The notes under the pieces are model-generated. The model worked only from the letters and a program-made list of their open reading frames with translations. It was not told the DNA's origin and ran no database searches. Made by a program: the position numbers and the translations under genes. From Methylobacter luteus IMV-B-3098 (GTDB lineage Bacteria; Pseudomonadota; Gammaproteobacteria; Methylococcales; Methylomonadaceae): 64,000 nucleotides of DNA. This document shows positions 51,714 through 62,489 of this stretch, one piece after another. The stretch's first letter is position 1, and each line of letters begins with the position of its first letter. The DNA is taken from positions 1,976,591 to 2,040,590 of the forward strand of contig NZ_KE386569.1 in assembly GCF_000427625.1 (NCBI RefSeq). Reading direction: 5' to 3'.

Positions 51714-52475
51714 TTAATAAGGATTAACGGGCGATAGACTATCTTCATCAAGCTCTAAATCCAGATCCAGTTCCTCCTCTCCTTCCGGCACATTACCGTC
51801 ATTAACCAGATAATTGCGCCGTTGTAAATACGAATCCCTAAGAAACTCATACCGATCCAGAGCAGCTTCAGTCGCCACTTTTTCGGTGCCTAAATTGTCC
51901 GCGCGCAAATCGGTCGCATTCGTTGCGAATAACGAGCCGGTAATGATGCCGCTGTCAAGATAGCTGATAGGGTTCATGGCTGCATCGCCGATCAGGCCGC
52001 CTACGCCGCGTGGAGAACTGGGTCCGAAAAACGGCAATACCAGATAAGGTCCTGCCGGCACGCCCCAAACGCCTAGCGTCTGGTCAAAATCCTCGTTGTG
52101 CTTGGGCAGATTAATCATCTCCGCGACATCGATGAATCCTCCAATGCCAGCCACCGTGTTGACGATGAAACGAGATCCATCCATGCCGGTCTGCGATAAC
52201 TTGAACTGCAACAAATCGTTTATCGTGACACCGATATCATCAATATTGCTGAAAAAATTAGTTACACCACGGTCGGCAAATGAAGGCATGATCCACTGAT
52301 AGCCTGTGGCGACGGGCTTCATCACATAATCGTCAAGACTGTCATTGAATGACTGCACACCTCTGTTCCAGTTTTCCAATGGATCCCTGGCATCTTTTGT
52401 ACTGGTTGCGCATCCTGCCATCATGCCCAATAATATAAGACCTGCCAATTGCGTTATTGATCTGTTCTTGTGCAT
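51714..52475 (-). CDS. mlaA: MlaA (VacJ) outer-membrane lipoprotein
   Basis: A 253-residue lipoprotein that removes misplaced phospholipids from the outer leaflet through the Mla pathway. The signal ends in lipobox LLGMMAGCATS with the cysteine to be acylated. The MlaA core is clear: DPLENWNRGVQSFNDSLDDY, VTNFFSNIDDIGVTINDLLQ, ETLGVWG-like FDQTLGVWGVPAGPYLVLPF and RGVGGLIGD. It has an acidic C-terminal tail. The mlaFEDCB genes are elsewhere. Confidence 0.94.
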   Translation of the reverse strand: MHKNRSITQLAGLILLGMMAGCATSTKDARDPLENWNRGVQSFNDSLDDYVMKPVATGYQWIMPSFADRGVTNFFSNIDDIGVTINDLLQFKLSQTGMDGSRFIVNTVAGIGGFIDVAEMINLPKHNEDFDQTLGVWGVPAGPYLVLPFFGPSSPRGVGGLIGDAAMNPISYLDSGIITGSLFATNATDLRADNLGTEKVATEAALDRYEFLRDSYLQRRNYLVNDGNVPEGEEELDLDLELDEDSLSPVNPY

Positions 52476-52612
52476 TGATTTGCCTTTAATTTCGCTATTA
52501 TTTTTTATAATGCATTAAATTTCGCGTAACATAGCATAAAAGGCCATAACCATCGACATCCGCCATTAGGCTCCCTAATTCTTTCCATGGCCCCTGATTC
52601 CACTCAAAATTA

Positions 52613-53239
52613 ATGGATATACCTGCAACTACTCCTTTAGACAAACGTTTTAGAGGCTATCTTCCTGTCATTATCGACATAGAAACAACCGGCTTTAACC
52701 CTAAAAAGCATGCCCTGCTGGAAATCGCCGCCGTGATTGTCGAACTTAACAGCAAGCACGACCTGGAAATCACCGAGCGCTACTCAACGCATGTGATTCC
52801 GTTTAAAAATGCCGAATTCGATGAAGCCGCCCTCAAATTCAACGGCATTGACCCCCATCACCCTTTCCGGATGGCTGTGGATGAGAAAGAAGCGCTTGAC
52901 ATGCTGTTCAAGCCCATTAAGGAAGCAGTAAAGCGCAACAACTGCACGCGGGCGATTCTGGTCGGCCATAATCCGGCTTTCGACATCAATTTTCTGAACG
53001 CGGCCATTCATCGTACGCAAATAAAAAGAAGCCCGTTTCATCCGTTCAGCACATTTGACACGGCTACGCTGGGTGGACTGGCCTATCAACAAACCGTGCT
53101 GGCAAAAATCGCCAAGACGGCTGGCCTGGAATGGGATAATGAAAAAGCGCATTCCGCGCTATATGATGCCGAGAAAACAGCCGAGCTGTTCTGCAAGATA
53201 GTCAACCGCTGGAAACGGCTTGAATCACTTGATGCATAA
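52613..53239 (+). CDS. rnt: Ribonuclease T
   Basis: A 208-residue DEDDh 3'-5' exonuclease that trims tRNA and other stable RNA 3' ends. Exo I is VIIDIETTGFNPKKHALLEI, Exo II is LVGHNPAFDINFLNAAI and Exo III includes the histidine in EKAHSALYDAEKTAEL. Length fits E. coli RNase T (215). It converges on grxD, a frequent neighbour in gammaproteobacteria. Confidence 0.95.
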   Translation: MDIPATTPLDKRFRGYLPVIIDIETTGFNPKKHALLEIAAVIVELNSKHDLEITERYSTHVIPFKNAEFDEAALKFNGIDPHHPFRMAVDEKEALDMLFKPIKEAVKRNNCTRAILVGHNPAFDINFLNAAIHRTQIKRSPFHPFSTFDTATLGGLAYQQTVLAKIAKTAGLEWDNEKAHSALYDAEKTAELFCKIVNRWKRLESLDA

Positions 53240-53249
53240 CACAAACGCT

Positions 53250-53274
53250 ATCATACCCGCATTGCGGGTATGAT
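53250..53274. terminator. Hairpin between rnt and grxD
   Basis: ATCATACCCG pairs perfectly with CGGGTATGAT around CATTG. It is the only structure in the 47-base gap of two convergent genes and probably ends both, though T runs are missing. Confidence 0.6.
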
Positions 53275-53286
53275 AATCACAGCAAA

Positions 53287-53610
53287 TTATTCTGCTATGG
53301 CGTCGACCGCTGCCAGCATCCTGCTCAACTCGCCCTTGTTATACAAGTCAATCATGATGTCGCAGCCGCCTACGAGTTCACCGCCGATGTAAAGCTGCGG
53401 ATAAGTCGGCCAATTTGAATAGTCCTTCAACGCCTCGCGAATCTCAGGATCTTCGAAAATATTGACATACATGTATTTCGCATGACAGGCATCCAATACC
53501 TGAACAGCCTGGCCTGAAAAGCCGCATTGAGGGAAATCGGGCGTGCCTTTCATGTATAAAACCACCGGATTATTTTCAATCTGGTCTTTGATTCTTTCGA
53601 TAACATTCAT
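53287..53610 (-). CDS. grxD: Monothiol glutaredoxin GrxD
   Basis: A 107-residue Grx4-type glutaredoxin with the CGFS active site (PQCGFSGQAVQVLDA) that carries [2Fe-2S] clusters. It has KGTPDFP before it and the glutathione-binding WPTYPQLYIGGELVGGCDI after it. Full length, single domain, cytosolic. Confidence 0.96.
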   Translation of the reverse strand: MNVIERIKDQIENNPVVLYMKGTPDFPQCGFSGQAVQVLDACHAKYMYVNIFEDPEIREALKDYSNWPTYPQLYIGGELVGGCDIMIDLYNKGELSRMLAAVDAIAE

Positions 53611-53783
53611 AGTAGCAGTTACTCACTGAAGAAATAAAACCGACTAATTTTATCAACATTTATGGCGTTAAAAAAGCAAATCTTGCAAGCCCGCGCTTGC
53701 CTGAGAGCTGTTTGAAAACTATAATCGAACATTTTTCCAACGGGCGACCGACTTTCCGCTACTTTTGTTTACAGGCAGAATCA

Positions 53784-54965
53784 ATGACCAGCCATATTAT
53801 GCCAACCTACGGACGCTTACCCGTGACTTTCGAGCGCGGCGCCGGTGCATGGTTGTGGGACACTAACAATAAACGTTATCTGGATGCCCTGTCAGGCATA
53901 GCCGTATGCAATCTGGGTCACGCGCACCCGGCAGTGCACAGGGCCATCTGCAAACAAAGCGAAGCCTTGCTGCATACGTCAAACGTATACGGCGTCGCCG
54001 CCCAGGAACGTCTGGCCGACAGATTGATTGAAAAAAGCGGCATGGACAACGTTTTTTTCTGCAATTCCGGGGCTGAGGCCAATGAAGCCGCCATCAAACT
54101 GGCTCGTCTATATGCCCATCAGCGGAATATAAAAAATCCGGCCATCATCGTCATGGAAAAGAGCTTTCACGGCCGTACACTCGCCACATTAAGCGCCACC
54201 GGCAACACGAAAGTACAGCAGGGCTTTGCGCCGCTGGTCGAGGGCTTTGTGCGCGTGCCTTACAATGACGTCAGCGCCATCGAACAGGCGATCAAACATC
54301 ATGACAATATCGTTGCCGTATTGGTTGAACCGATTCAGGGTGAAGGCGGCGTCAACATTCCGGCTAGCGATTATCTGAACCGGATCCGCAGCCTCTGCGA
54401 CCAATACGACCTGCTGATGATGCTGGACGAAATCCAGACTGGCATAGGCCGCACCGGAAAATTTCTTGCCTATCAGCACAATGCAATCATGCCCGATGTT
54501 TGCACGCTGGCCAAAGCGTTGGGCAACGGCGTGCCGATAGGAGCCTGTCTTGCCCGCGGCAAAGCAGCCCAACTGTTTACCACAGGCTCGCACGGTTCTA
54601 CATTTGGCGGCAATCCTCTGGCGTGCAGCGCGGCATTGGCTGTATTAGAAGCACTGGACAGTGAAAACCTGATCGAGCAAGCCGAACAAAAAGGCTCAGC
54701 TATCAGCGACGGCTTCAGCAAGCAATTGGCTGGCAATCCGCATGTTGTCGACGTTCGCCACAAAGGGCTCATGATCGGCATCGAACTCGACGCGCCTTGC
54801 GCGGAACTTGTTCAATCGGCCTTGGAGCAAGGTTTACTGATCAATGTCACCAGCGAGAAAACCATCCGTCTGCTGCCGCCTTTGATCATTGATGACCAGC
54901 AAATCAATCAACTCGTAGAAACCTTATCCGCTCTTATCCAAGAGCACACAAGACAATGCCTATGA
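53784..54965 (+). CDS. argD: Acetylornithine aminotransferase
   Basis: A 393-residue PLP enzyme of class III that makes acetylornithine in arginine synthesis (often also succinyl-diaminopimelate). Motifs: [20 protein letters not shown], the acidic PLP contact [14 protein letters not shown], and the Schiff-base lysine in [14 protein letters not shown]. The start [19 protein letters not shown] at 53784 fits the family; the 29 codons upstream do not. Its stop overlaps the argF start as ATGA, so argD and argF are coupled. Confidence 0.94.
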   Translation: MTSHIMPTYGRLPVTFERGAGAWLWDTNNKRYLDALSGIAVCNLGHAHPAVHRAICKQSEALLHTSNVYGVAAQERLADRLIEKSGMDNVFFCNSGAEANEAAIKLARLYAHQRNIKNPAIIVMEKSFHGRTLATLSATGNTKVQQGFAPLVEGFVRVPYNDVSAIEQAIKHHDNIVAVLVEPIQGEGGVNIPASDYLNRIRSLCDQYDLLMMLDEIQTGIGRTGKFLAYQHNAIMPDVCTLAKALGNGVPIGACLARGKAAQLFTTGSHGSTFGGNPLACSAALAVLEALDSENLIEQAEQKGSAISDGFSKQLAGNPHVVDVRHKGLMIGIELDAPCAELVQSALEQGLLINVTSEKTIRLLPPLIIDDQQINQLVETLSALIQEHTRQCL

Positions 54966-55864
54966 ATCCCAGACACTTTATCAGCCTGTTTGACTTATCA
55001 AGCGAAGAATTTCGTCGTTTGATCAGCAGAGCCATAGAGCTGAAAAATCACCGCGATCCTGATTACCAGCCTTTGAAAGGCCAAGTGCTGGCAATGATTT
55101 TCGAAAAATCGTCGACGCGCACGCGTATTTCATTTGAAGCGGGCATGAGCCATTTTGGCGGCAGCGCATTGTTTCTGTCACCCAGAGATACACAACTAGG
55201 ACGCGGCGAGCCGTTGCAGGATAGCGCCAAGGTTATCTCCAGCATGGTTGACTGCATCATGCTCAGAACCAACAAGCATGAAACGGTAAGCACATTCGCC
55301 GAGCATTCGCGAGTACCCGTGATCAACGGCTTAACCGATCTGCAGCACCCGTGCCAATTACTGGCGGACATGCAGACTTATTTTGAGCATCGCGGCGACA
55401 TTCAGGACAAGACAGTCACCTGGATAGGCGATGGCAATAACATGTGCCATTCCTATATTGATGCTGCAACCCTATTGGACTTTAAGTTAAATATTGCCTG
55501 TCCGCCCGGTTATGAACCTGTGAAATCCATTGTCGAGGCGGCTGGCGAACGTGTCCGTTTTTTCTCCACGCCACTGGATGCAGCCAAAGGCGCGGATTTG
55601 CTCGTCACCGACGTCTGGGCCAGCATGGGCCAGGAAGAAGAACAGAAACAACGCGAAATGGCCTTTCAAGATTATCAGATCAACTCGGATATCATGAAAG
55701 CAGCAAATCATGATGCCCTGTTTATGCATTGCCTGCCCGCGCATCGCGGCGAAGAAGTCTCTGCCGAGGTTATAGATGGTCCGCAGAGCGTTATCTTCGA
55801 TGAAGCCGAAAACCGTCTGCATGCTCAAAAAGCACTGCTCGAATTTCTCATGTGTCGTAAATAA
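54962..55864 (+). CDS. argF: Ornithine carbamoyltransferase
   Basis: A 300-residue trimeric enzyme that makes citrulline from ornithine and carbamoyl phosphate. Carbamoyl-phosphate loop [23 protein letters not shown] and the ornithine-loop [12 protein letters not shown] are intact. ATG 54962 forms an ATGA overlap with the argD stop; an in-frame ATG six bases earlier is possible. It follows argD in an arginine operon; argA lies 2.6 kb downstream on the same strand. Confidence 0.96.
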   Translation: MNPRHFISLFDLSSEEFRRLISRAIELKNHRDPDYQPLKGQVLAMIFEKSSTRTRISFEAGMSHFGGSALFLSPRDTQLGRGEPLQDSAKVISSMVDCIMLRTNKHETVSTFAEHSRVPVINGLTDLQHPCQLLADMQTYFEHRGDIQDKTVTWIGDGNNMCHSYIDAATLLDFKLNIACPPGYEPVKSIVEAAGERVRFFSTPLDAAKGADLLVTDVWASMGQEEEQKQREMAFQDYQINSDIMKAANHDALFMHCLPAHRGEEVSAEVIDGPQSVIFDEAENRLHAQKALLEFLMCRK

Positions 55865-55907
55865 CGCTAAAATTTATCTTTTCGGACGATCAAAAGCAGA
55901 GATTCAA

Positions 55908-56579
55908 GTGAAAAAAATATTAAGTTCGTTTTTTATCTTAATGCTAACTTTCGGTTCAGCACAGGCCACAACAGTTTATGTAACCGACAATCTGGATCTG
56001 GCATTCAGAAGTGAAGAAAACACGCGCGGTAAAATTATAAAATTACTCCACCCGGGCACACCTCTGACGGTGATCAGTCAAAACAAAGAAACCGGCTTCA
56101 TCCATGCGCGTCTCGATAACGGCACGGAAGGCTATATTCTGGCCCGCTACACTATGAAAGAGCCGTCCAGCCATTTTCAACTGGACACCAGCAATAAAAA
56201 GCTGACGTTATTGGAAAAAGAAAACACGACACTTAAAGCCGAACTTGATTCACTGAAAACCTCACTAACACCTGGAACATCTCTCGAGCAGTCTCTGGCA
56301 ACGGAACGCGATCATTTGGCCCGGGAACTCAGCGAGCTTAAACAAACCGCTTCCAGCGCCGTGGCATTAAGAAACCAACGCGATGAACTTCAGGAACGCG
56401 TGGTTAATGTTGAACGAGAACTGGAACAGCTTAAACTGGAAAATAAGGCGCTGGGAGACAGCAGCAGACAGGACTGGTTTTTATACGGCGGCATGCTGTC
56501 CCTGATCGGAGTCATACTGGGATTCATCCTGCCCAAATTAGGCTGGCGCCGCAGAAGCAGTAGTTGGGATACTTACTGA
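55908..56579 (+). CDS. SH3-domain membrane-anchored protein, YgiM/TIGR04211 type
   Basis: A 223-residue periplasmic protein held by a C-terminal helix. It starts at GTG 55908 with the signal peptide KKILSSFFILMLTFGSAQA. A bacterial SH3 domain follows (YVTDNLDLAFRSEENTRGKI to GTEGYILARYTM). Next is a coiled coil of about 90 residues (LTLLEKENTTLKAELDSLKT, LEQLKLENKALG), then the membrane helix GGMLSLIGVILGFILPKLGW and a basic tail. Its role is unknown; such proteins are linked to envelope upkeep. The frame is open upstream into argF but that part is not translated for this protein. Confidence 0.86.
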   Translation: MKKILSSFFILMLTFGSAQATTVYVTDNLDLAFRSEENTRGKIIKLLHPGTPLTVISQNKETGFIHARLDNGTEGYILARYTMKEPSSHFQLDTSNKKLTLLEKENTTLKAELDSLKTSLTPGTSLEQSLATERDHLARELSELKQTASSAVALRNQRDELQERVVNVERELEQLKLENKALGDSSRQDWFLYGGMLSLIGVILGFILPKLGWRRRSSSWDTY

Positions 56580-56645
56580 GACCAGACAGGCCCTTGCCTT
56601 TTCGTATCCTACATTTTAAACACATAACTTTCGGGAATCGCTTAC

Positions 56646-58343
56646 ATGGCTAATTCAGGTGACAAAAAAACCCGCACCTACTCTTCTCAAGTTGTTGATG
56701 GCATGGAACGCGCGCCAAGCCGCGCAATGCTGCATGCCGTTGGCTTTAAGAACGAAGATTTCAGCAAACCGCAAATTGGTATCGCGTCGACCTGGAGCAT
56801 GGTGACGCCTTGCAACATGCACATCAACAGACTGGCCGATGATGCCGCACGCGGCGTGGACAATGCCAACGGAAAAGCCGTTATCTTCAATACCATCACG
56901 ATCTCAGACGGCATATCCATGGGCACGGAAGGCATGAAATATTCGCTGGTATCGCGCGAAGTCATTGCCGATTCCATTGAAACCGTGGTCGGTTGCCAGG
57001 GCTTCGACGGCGTTGTTGCCATCGGCGGCTGTGACAAGAACATGCCCGGTTGCATGATCGCCCTGGCCCGTTTGAACCGTCCGGCCATCTTCGTTTACGG
57101 AGGCACCATTCTGCCAGGCTGCCACAAAGATAAAAAACTCGATGTCGTGTCCGTGTTCGAGGCTGTCGGTGCCAGAGCCAACAATAAAATCGATGATGCC
57201 GAGCTTGCCGAGATTGAAGCCAAGGCCATCCCCGGCGCCGGCTCATGCGGCGGTATGTATACGGCCAACACCATGGCATCGGCTATTGAAGCCTTGGGTA
57301 TGAGTCTGCCCAACAGTTCCGCGCAGGCTGCCGTCTCCGAAGACAAACGCCTGGATTGCGAACGCGCAGGCGCTGCCGTACTGGAATTGCTGAAAAAAGA
57401 CATCAAGCCGCGCGACATCATGACTAAGGAAGCATTCGAGAATGCGATTACGGTCGTCATTGCTCTCGGCGGCTCGACCAATGCGGTATTGCATATTCTG
57501 GCCATGGCCAATGCTGTGGGCGTTGACATTACTCTGGATGATTTTACGCGCATCGGCAAACATGTGCCCATGGTCGCCGATCTGAAACCTAGCGGCCACT
57601 ACCAAATGGCCGAACTGATCGAGATAGGCGGCATTCAACCGCTGATGAAAGAACTGCTGGACCGGGGCTTATTGCACGGCGACTGCCTGACCGTAACCGG
57701 AAAAACCCTGGCTGAAAACCTGACTGACGTCAAATCCTATCCGGAAGGTCAGGATATGATCCGTCCGCTGGATAATCCGATCAAAAAAGACAGCCATCTG
57801 GTAGTTTTATACGGCAACCTGGCTTCTGAAGGCGCAGTCGCCAAGATTACCGGCAAGGAAGGCCTCTGCTTTACCGGCCAGGCCAAGGTATTCGAGGCCG
57901 AAGAACAGGCACTGCAAAGCATCCTGAACGGCGACATCGTCAAAGGCGATGTAATCGTTATCCGCTACGAAGGCCCTAAAGGAGGTCCCGGCATGCGCGA
58001 AATGCTGTCCCCTACTTCCGCCGTCATGGGCAAAGGCCTGGGTAAAGACGTGGCATTGATTACCGACGGCCGGTTCTCCGGCGGCACGCATGGTTTCGTA
58101 GTCGGCCATATCACGCCGGAAGCCTATGTCGGCGGCGCGTTGGCGATTGTTGAAAATGGCGACACGATCACAATCGATGCGGAAAACAACAAACTGACAT
58201 TGCATGTCGATGAACACGAAATTGCGCGTCGTTTCGACAAATGGAAACAGCCCGCTCCGCGTTATACGCGCGGCGTGCTGGCAAAATATGCCAAATTGGT
58301 CAGCTCGGCTTCGTTGGGCGCCGTTACCGACAATTTGGATTAA
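56646..58343 (+). CDS. ilvD: Dihydroxyacid dehydratase
   Basis: A 565-residue Fe-S enzyme for the third common step of valine, leucine and isoleucine synthesis. Cluster cysteines occur in [28 protein letters not shown] and [35 protein letters not shown] is a strong signature, and [17 protein letters not shown] is near the C-terminus. The length is that of the shorter bacterial type (E. coli 616). It is followed by a hairpin and then argA. Confidence 0.96.
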   Translation: MANSGDKKTRTYSSQVVDGMERAPSRAMLHAVGFKNEDFSKPQIGIASTWSMVTPCNMHINRLADDAARGVDNANGKAVIFNTITISDGISMGTEGMKYSLVSREVIADSIETVVGCQGFDGVVAIGGCDKNMPGCMIALARLNRPAIFVYGGTILPGCHKDKKLDVVSVFEAVGARANNKIDDAELAEIEAKAIPGAGSCGGMYTANTMASAIEALGMSLPNSSAQAAVSEDKRLDCERAGAAVLELLKKDIKPRDIMTKEAFENAITVVIALGGSTNAVLHILAMANAVGVDITLDDFTRIGKHVPMVADLKPSGHYQMAELIEIGGIQPLMKELLDRGLLHGDCLTVTGKTLAENLTDVKSYPEGQDMIRPLDNPIKKDSHLVVLYGNLASEGAVAKITGKEGLCFTGQAKVFEAEEQALQSILNGDIVKGDVIVIRYEGPKGGPGMREMLSPTSAVMGKGLGKDVALITDGRFSGGTHGFVVGHITPEAYVGGALAIVENGDTITIDAENNKLTLHVDEHEIARRFDKWKQPAPRYTRGVLAKYAKLVSSASLGAVTDNLD

Positions 58344-58358
58344 TTTCCATCCCCATGG

Positions 58359-58380
58359 CCTGGGTGTTCCGGCACCCAGG
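58359..58380 (+). terminator. Hairpin after ilvD
   Basis: CCTGGGTG pairs with CACCCAGG across six bases, 16 bases beyond the stop, with only a mixed pyrimidine tract after it. It may attenuate rather than stop transcription into argA. Confidence 0.45.
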
Positions 58381-58422
58381 CTCTCCGCTCTTTCATGAGC
58401 AAGAAATTCTATAAACGCTATT

Positions 58423-59739
58423 ATGGAATCGCATCACTCATTTGTCAGCTGGTTCAGAAACTCATCACCGTATATACACGCTCATCGCAACAAGACGTTT
58501 GTGATTTCGTTCGGCGGCGAAGCGGTTCTTGACGATGACTTCGCCAGTCACGTTCATGATTTTGCGTTACTGAACAGCTTAGGGATACGTCTGGTACTGG
58601 TTCACGGCATACGTCCGCAGGTGGACCAGCGCCTGAACAACACCACGCCGCCGCCCCGCTTTCACAAACACTTACGCATTACCGACGATCTGGCGCTTCA
58701 GTGCGTGAAAGAGGCAGCCGGCCTGGTACGCGTGGAAATTGAAGCGCTCCTGTCGATGGGCCTTGCCAACTCGCCGATGGCCGGCGCTAAAATCAAGGTG
58801 GCTTCCGGCAATTTTGTGACCGCCAAACCGATAGGCGTCATTGATGGCATCGATTACTGCCATACCGGAGAAGTCCGGCGCATCGACAGCGCGGCAATTC
58901 ACCAGCAGCTGGACCAGGACAATGTCGTGCTGATTTCGCCTATCGGCTACTCGCCGAGCGGGGAAATTTTCAATCTGTCCGCCGAGCAAGTCGCGACGGC
59001 CGTCTCGATCGCATTGAAAGCCGAAAAGCTCATTCTATTGACCGAGCAAGACTGCTGCCGTCCCAATAATGGCGCGCAAATTCAGCAAATGACTACCACT
59101 GAAGCCACAACTTTTCTGGAACAGCACCCTGACCTTGCCGACACGGTCAGCCTACCTCTGAAAGCGGCTATCCAAAGCTGTCAGTCGGGCATTGAGCGCG
59201 TTCATCTGATCAACCGCAACCATAATGGCGCCCTGCTGCTTGAGCTTTTTACCCGAGACGGCATCGGCACATTGATCAGCTCGACGCCGTTTGAAGAATT
59301 GCGTCCCGCCACGCTAAACGACATAGGCGGCATACTGGAACTGATAAAGCCTCTGGAGCAACAAGGTAAATTGACCAAGCGTTCCAGGGAAAAAGTTGAG
59401 ATGGAAATCGCCGACTACATTGTGATTGAGAGAGACGGTTTGATCATAGGCTGCACAGCATTGCACCCGGATGTGCAGGAGAAATCCGGTGTCATCGCCT
59501 GCATGGCCGTGCATGTGGACTATCAAGGTTCCGCCCGGGGCAATCGCATGCTGGAATATGCCTACCGCAGAGCAAGTGGGCTGGGTCTGAAAAAATTATT
59601 CGTGCTGTCGACGCAAACCATGCACTGGTTTATCGAGCGGGGCTTCTTGCCGTCGGATATCAATAGCCTTCCCGACCCGCTCAAGGCGTTATACAATCCG
59701 CAGAGGAACTCCAAAATTCTGAGCAAGAATATCGAGTGA
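58423..59739 (+). CDS. argA: N-acetylglutamate synthase
   Basis: A 438-residue first enzyme of arginine synthesis with the classical two-domain form. The N-terminal amino-acid-kinase-like domain (residues about 20-285, VISFGGEAVLDDDFASHVHD, LVLVHGIRPQVDQRL) binds arginine for feedback inhibition. The C-terminal GNAT acetyltransferase domain includes GVIACMAVHVDYQGSARGNR, the acetyl-CoA site. Length and order match E. coli ArgA (443). The cpdA start lies directly at its end. Confidence 0.95.
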   Translation: MESHHSFVSWFRNSSPYIHAHRNKTFVISFGGEAVLDDDFASHVHDFALLNSLGIRLVLVHGIRPQVDQRLNNTTPPPRFHKHLRITDDLALQCVKEAAGLVRVEIEALLSMGLANSPMAGAKIKVASGNFVTAKPIGVIDGIDYCHTGEVRRIDSAAIHQQLDQDNVVLISPIGYSPSGEIFNLSAEQVATAVSIALKAEKLILLTEQDCCRPNNGAQIQQMTTTEATTFLEQHPDLADTVSLPLKAAIQSCQSGIERVHLINRNHNGALLLELFTRDGIGTLISSTPFEELRPATLNDIGGILELIKPLEQQGKLTKRSREKVEMEIADYIVIERDGLIIGCTALHPDVQEKSGVIACMAVHVDYQGSARGNRMLEYAYRRASGLGLKKLFVLSTQTMHWFIERGFLPSDINSLPDPLKALYNPQRNSKILSKNIE

Positions 59740-59743
59740 GGTG

Positions 59744-60553
59744 ATGGTCATGGCGCATAACTCCAGTTGTCTATCCATACTGCAAATATCCGATTCGCAT
59801 ATTCTTCCTGAACCCGGAGAGACATTGCTGGGAATTGACACAGATTACTATTTCCAGGCCGTTCTTGAGCAGGCTTTTGCATCGCACTCGCCTTTTGATT
59901 TAATTCTATTCACAGGAGATCTGGGCCAGCATCCCGGTCGATCAAATTACCAACGCATTCTGAACACACTTGAAGCATATAAAACTCCGTGCATCTGCCT
60001 GCCCGGCAATCACGATGATTATAAGCTGATGCAGGAGATATTGAACACGGAGCTAGTCAGCTGCCGCAAGCAGGTTTTTTTAGGCAACTGGCAAATCATC
60101 AGTTTGAACAGCCAGGTTCCCGGCACGCCCGAAGGTCGCCTGTCAGACCAGGAACTGGCATTTCTTGAACAGTGCCTGAGCAGTCATCCGAACCACTATG
60201 CGTTGATTGCCATGCATCACCATTGCCTGTCCGTCAACAGCCCCTGGATGGACACTATGATGGTAGAAAACGCGCAGGAACTGTTTGCGCTAATCAACCA
60301 ACATCCAAAGGTTAAAGCCGTCACGTTCGGCCATATTCATCAGGCCGCAGCGCTTGAAGCGGGCTCGGTTCGCGTATGGGGAGCTCCTTCAACCTGTTTC
60401 CAGTTTCAGCCTGAAAGCAAACAACTCACTGTCGTAGATACGCCTCCGGGTTATCGCTTGATTCAACTGTTTGCTGACGGCTCGCTCGAATCAGAGGTTC
60501 ACCGCTTGCCCAAGCCGCTAACCGGACTGCAAACAGATACGCAGGGCTATTGA
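59744..60553 (+). CDS. cpdA: CpdA-like 3',5'-cyclic AMP phosphodiesterase
   Basis: About 269 residues; a dinuclear-metal calcineurin-type phosphoesterase. Motifs in order: [37 protein letters not shown] and [12 protein letters not shown], which match CpdA/Icc and suggest turnover of cAMP. Three starts compete within ten bases (GTG 59741, ATG 59744, ATG 59750) behind GAGTGAGG. It immediately follows argA and its 3' end overlaps convergent rppH by 7 bases. Confidence 0.9.
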   Translation: MVMAHNSSCLSILQISDSHILPEPGETLLGIDTDYYFQAVLEQAFASHSPFDLILFTGDLGQHPGRSNYQRILNTLEAYKTPCICLPGNHDDYKLMQEILNTELVSCRKQVFLGNWQIISLNSQVPGTPEGRLSDQELAFLEQCLSSHPNHYALIAMHHHCLSVNSPWMDTMMVENAQELFALINQHPKVKAVTFGHIHQAAALEAGSVRVWGAPSTCFQFQPESKQLTVVDTPPGYRLIQLFADGSLESEVHRLPKPLTGLQTDTQGY

Positions 60554-61089
60554 TGCTTAGCTCCATTGTATCTTTTTTCTTTCGATAGATACCCTTCCGC
60601 ATTAACAGGAACGGAATCAACAGTCAGAAGCGCGCCCAACTCGGTCATCGCTTTCTGATACACTTTGCGCTTGAAATATACGACGTCTTTAAGCGGATCC
60701 CAATAATCAACCCAGCGCCAACCATCAAACTCCGGCTTGGCACAACGATCAAAACGCACATTGGACTCCTGCGTTATCAACCGCAAAATAAACCAAATCT
60801 GCTTTTGCCCTATGCAGACAGGCAGTGAGTTCTTGCGTATATAGCGCTCAGGCAGCTGATACCTCAGCCAATAGCGCGTACGCCCAAGTACCTGTACATG
60901 CTGTTGTTGCAGCCCCGTTTCTTCCCACAATTCTCGATACATCGCTGTTTCAGGATCTTCATTCTGATGAATTCCGCCTTGCGGGAACTGCCATGAGTTC
61001 ACGCCCATCCGTTTTGCCCAAAACACGCGACCCTCGTCATTGCAAAGGATGATTCCGACATTGGGCCGATATCCTTTAGAGTCAATCAT
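60547..61089 (-). CDS. rppH: RNA pyrophosphohydrolase RppH
   Basis: A 180-residue Nudix hydrolase that removes pyrophosphate from mRNA 5' ends and starts their decay. It begins [20 protein letters not shown]. The Nudix box is [17 protein letters not shown] followed by WEETGL. The tail [20 protein letters not shown] is typical of the family. It is divergent from a HAD hydrolase gene, an arrangement seen in other gammaproteobacteria. Confidence 0.96.
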   Translation of the reverse strand: MIDSKGYRPNVGIILCNDEGRVFWAKRMGVNSWQFPQGGIHQNEDPETAMYRELWEETGLQQQHVQVLGRTRYWLRYQLPERYIRKNSLPVCIGQKQIWFILRLITQESNVRFDRCAKPEFDGWRWVDYWDPLKDVVYFKRKVYQKAMTELGALLTVDSVPVNAEGYLSKEKRYNGAKHQ

Positions 61090-61249
61090 GTTTAAAACCT
61101 GCTGTCTTGCCCTTTCCTATGTTTAATCTTGCATGTGGTAGAATTGCAAAAATAGGTCAGGTAATAAATTAATTGCCTCCATTGTTCCACAAAAAAAGTA
61201 CAGACGCCATAGGGCATGATTTTTTTAATTATTTCAGACAGGTTTAACC

Positions 61250-61936
61250 GTGAGTTTAGCGATTTTTGATTTAGATAATACTTTGATTGCCGATGACAGT
61301 GATTACTTGTGGGGACAGTTTCTTGTCGAACAAGGCATTGTCGATAAAGATCAATATGCAAGCGCTAACGCTAAATTCTATGAAGATTACAAGCAAGGTA
61401 CGCTGGATATAGAGGCATTCCTGCGATTTTCCCTGCGGCCTTTAGCCGATAACCATCCCGAGCAACTTTACCAGTGGCGGGCACAATTTATAGAAGAAAC
61501 CATTAAGCCGTTGTTATTGAAGTCGGCGCAGCAGTTGATTGCCAAACACAGGGATCGGGGCGATACTTTGCTGGTCATTACCGCCACCAACCGTTTCGTT
61601 ACCGAACCGATAGTCAAACTGTATGGCATTGATAACTTGCTGGCGACCACACCGTCGTTTAAAGAGGGCCAATATACTGGCGGCTTTGACGGCATTCCCT
61701 GCTTCCAGGAAGGCAAAGTAAGATTGCTGGAAGCATGGCTAAAAGACTCAACGGAAACCATGCAGGACAGTTGGTTTTATAGCGATTCACATAACGATCT
61801 GCCATTGCTTAAACTGGTCGATAACCCAGTCGCGGTTGATCCGGATGAAAAACTGCGCCAGTTTGCCAAGGCTGCCCAATGGCCGATTATTAGCTTAAGA
61901 AATGGTGAATGCCCGACACATCATTTCCATAAATAG
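61250..61936 (+). CDS. HAD-IB (SerB-like) phosphatase
   Basis: A 228-residue cytosolic hydrolase. Motif I is AIFDLDNTLIADDSD with the nucleophile and acid Asp pair, motif II lies in LLVITATNRFV, and motif IV is FYSDSHNDLPLLKLVDNPVA. The helical cap between motifs I and II places it in subfamily IB, near phosphoserine phosphatase and CicA. The substrate is not fixed. It starts with GTG at 61250. The 160-base gap to divergent rppH is AT-rich. Confidence 0.9.
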   Translation: MSLAIFDLDNTLIADDSDYLWGQFLVEQGIVDKDQYASANAKFYEDYKQGTLDIEAFLRFSLRPLADNHPEQLYQWRAQFIEETIKPLLLKSAQQLIAKHRDRGDTLLVITATNRFVTEPIVKLYGIDNLLATTPSFKEGQYTGGFDGIPCFQEGKVRLLEAWLKDSTETMQDSWFYSDSHNDLPLLKLVDNPVAVDPDEKLRQFAKAAQWPIISLRNGECPTHHFHK

Positions 61937-62489
61937 CCTATCTTCTAGCCGAATACCAAGGTGTATCCTGATAATACTATCTATATGATACGCCTTGGCT
62001 GTTCTCAACCTAAAATTGTCTCCCTCAATGAGAAAGCGCTGAAGTCGTTTAGATCTTTTATAAAATATACCGGAGAAAATCATTAGGTGAAACGGAAGAT
62101 CCCTGAAATAAAAACGTTCAATCCCGGATTTTCAACTCATGGAGACACAGGCAACTTACCCTATTGACTAGAGCCCACGGAAAAAAGAGTAAAAATATTA
62201 ATTGTTGCGCCGTCATGCTCAAACCGGTGAAATAAATGGCGTACCTGATAACGCTTGAGTCACTTCCGCTACCTGTACTGCTAAGCCCAAGCTTGGCATT
62301 TGCATTATTGATACTGACAATATTCAAAGCTTGTGCTAACTTTAAAATAACTCATCCATTGCCATCACTGATCCCATGAAGAACATGATTTGGACGCAAC
62401 TGATGAGCCATTCAGTCGCTGAAGCTGCTATGAATTATGGTCGTTTGATAAGCATTCCCAATAGATAATAAATACCCTAAGAGGGAAAA
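61937..62489. other. 553-base AT-rich gap with no supported gene
   Basis: I see no gene I can defend here. A minus-strand frame at about 62327-62118 (NIVSINNANAKLGLSSTGSG and on) begins at TTG, has a stop just before it and lacks a ribosome site. It could be a decayed gene. A plus-strand frame of 29 codons (62378-62467) is also doubtful. The AAGAGGG at about 62479 is the ribosome site of the next gene. Confidence 0.5.

Noticed and set aside
62118-62327. 69-codon minus-strand frame in the gap before the cyclase-like gene
   Set aside because: TTG start, stop just upstream, no ribosome site; at best a decayed gene.
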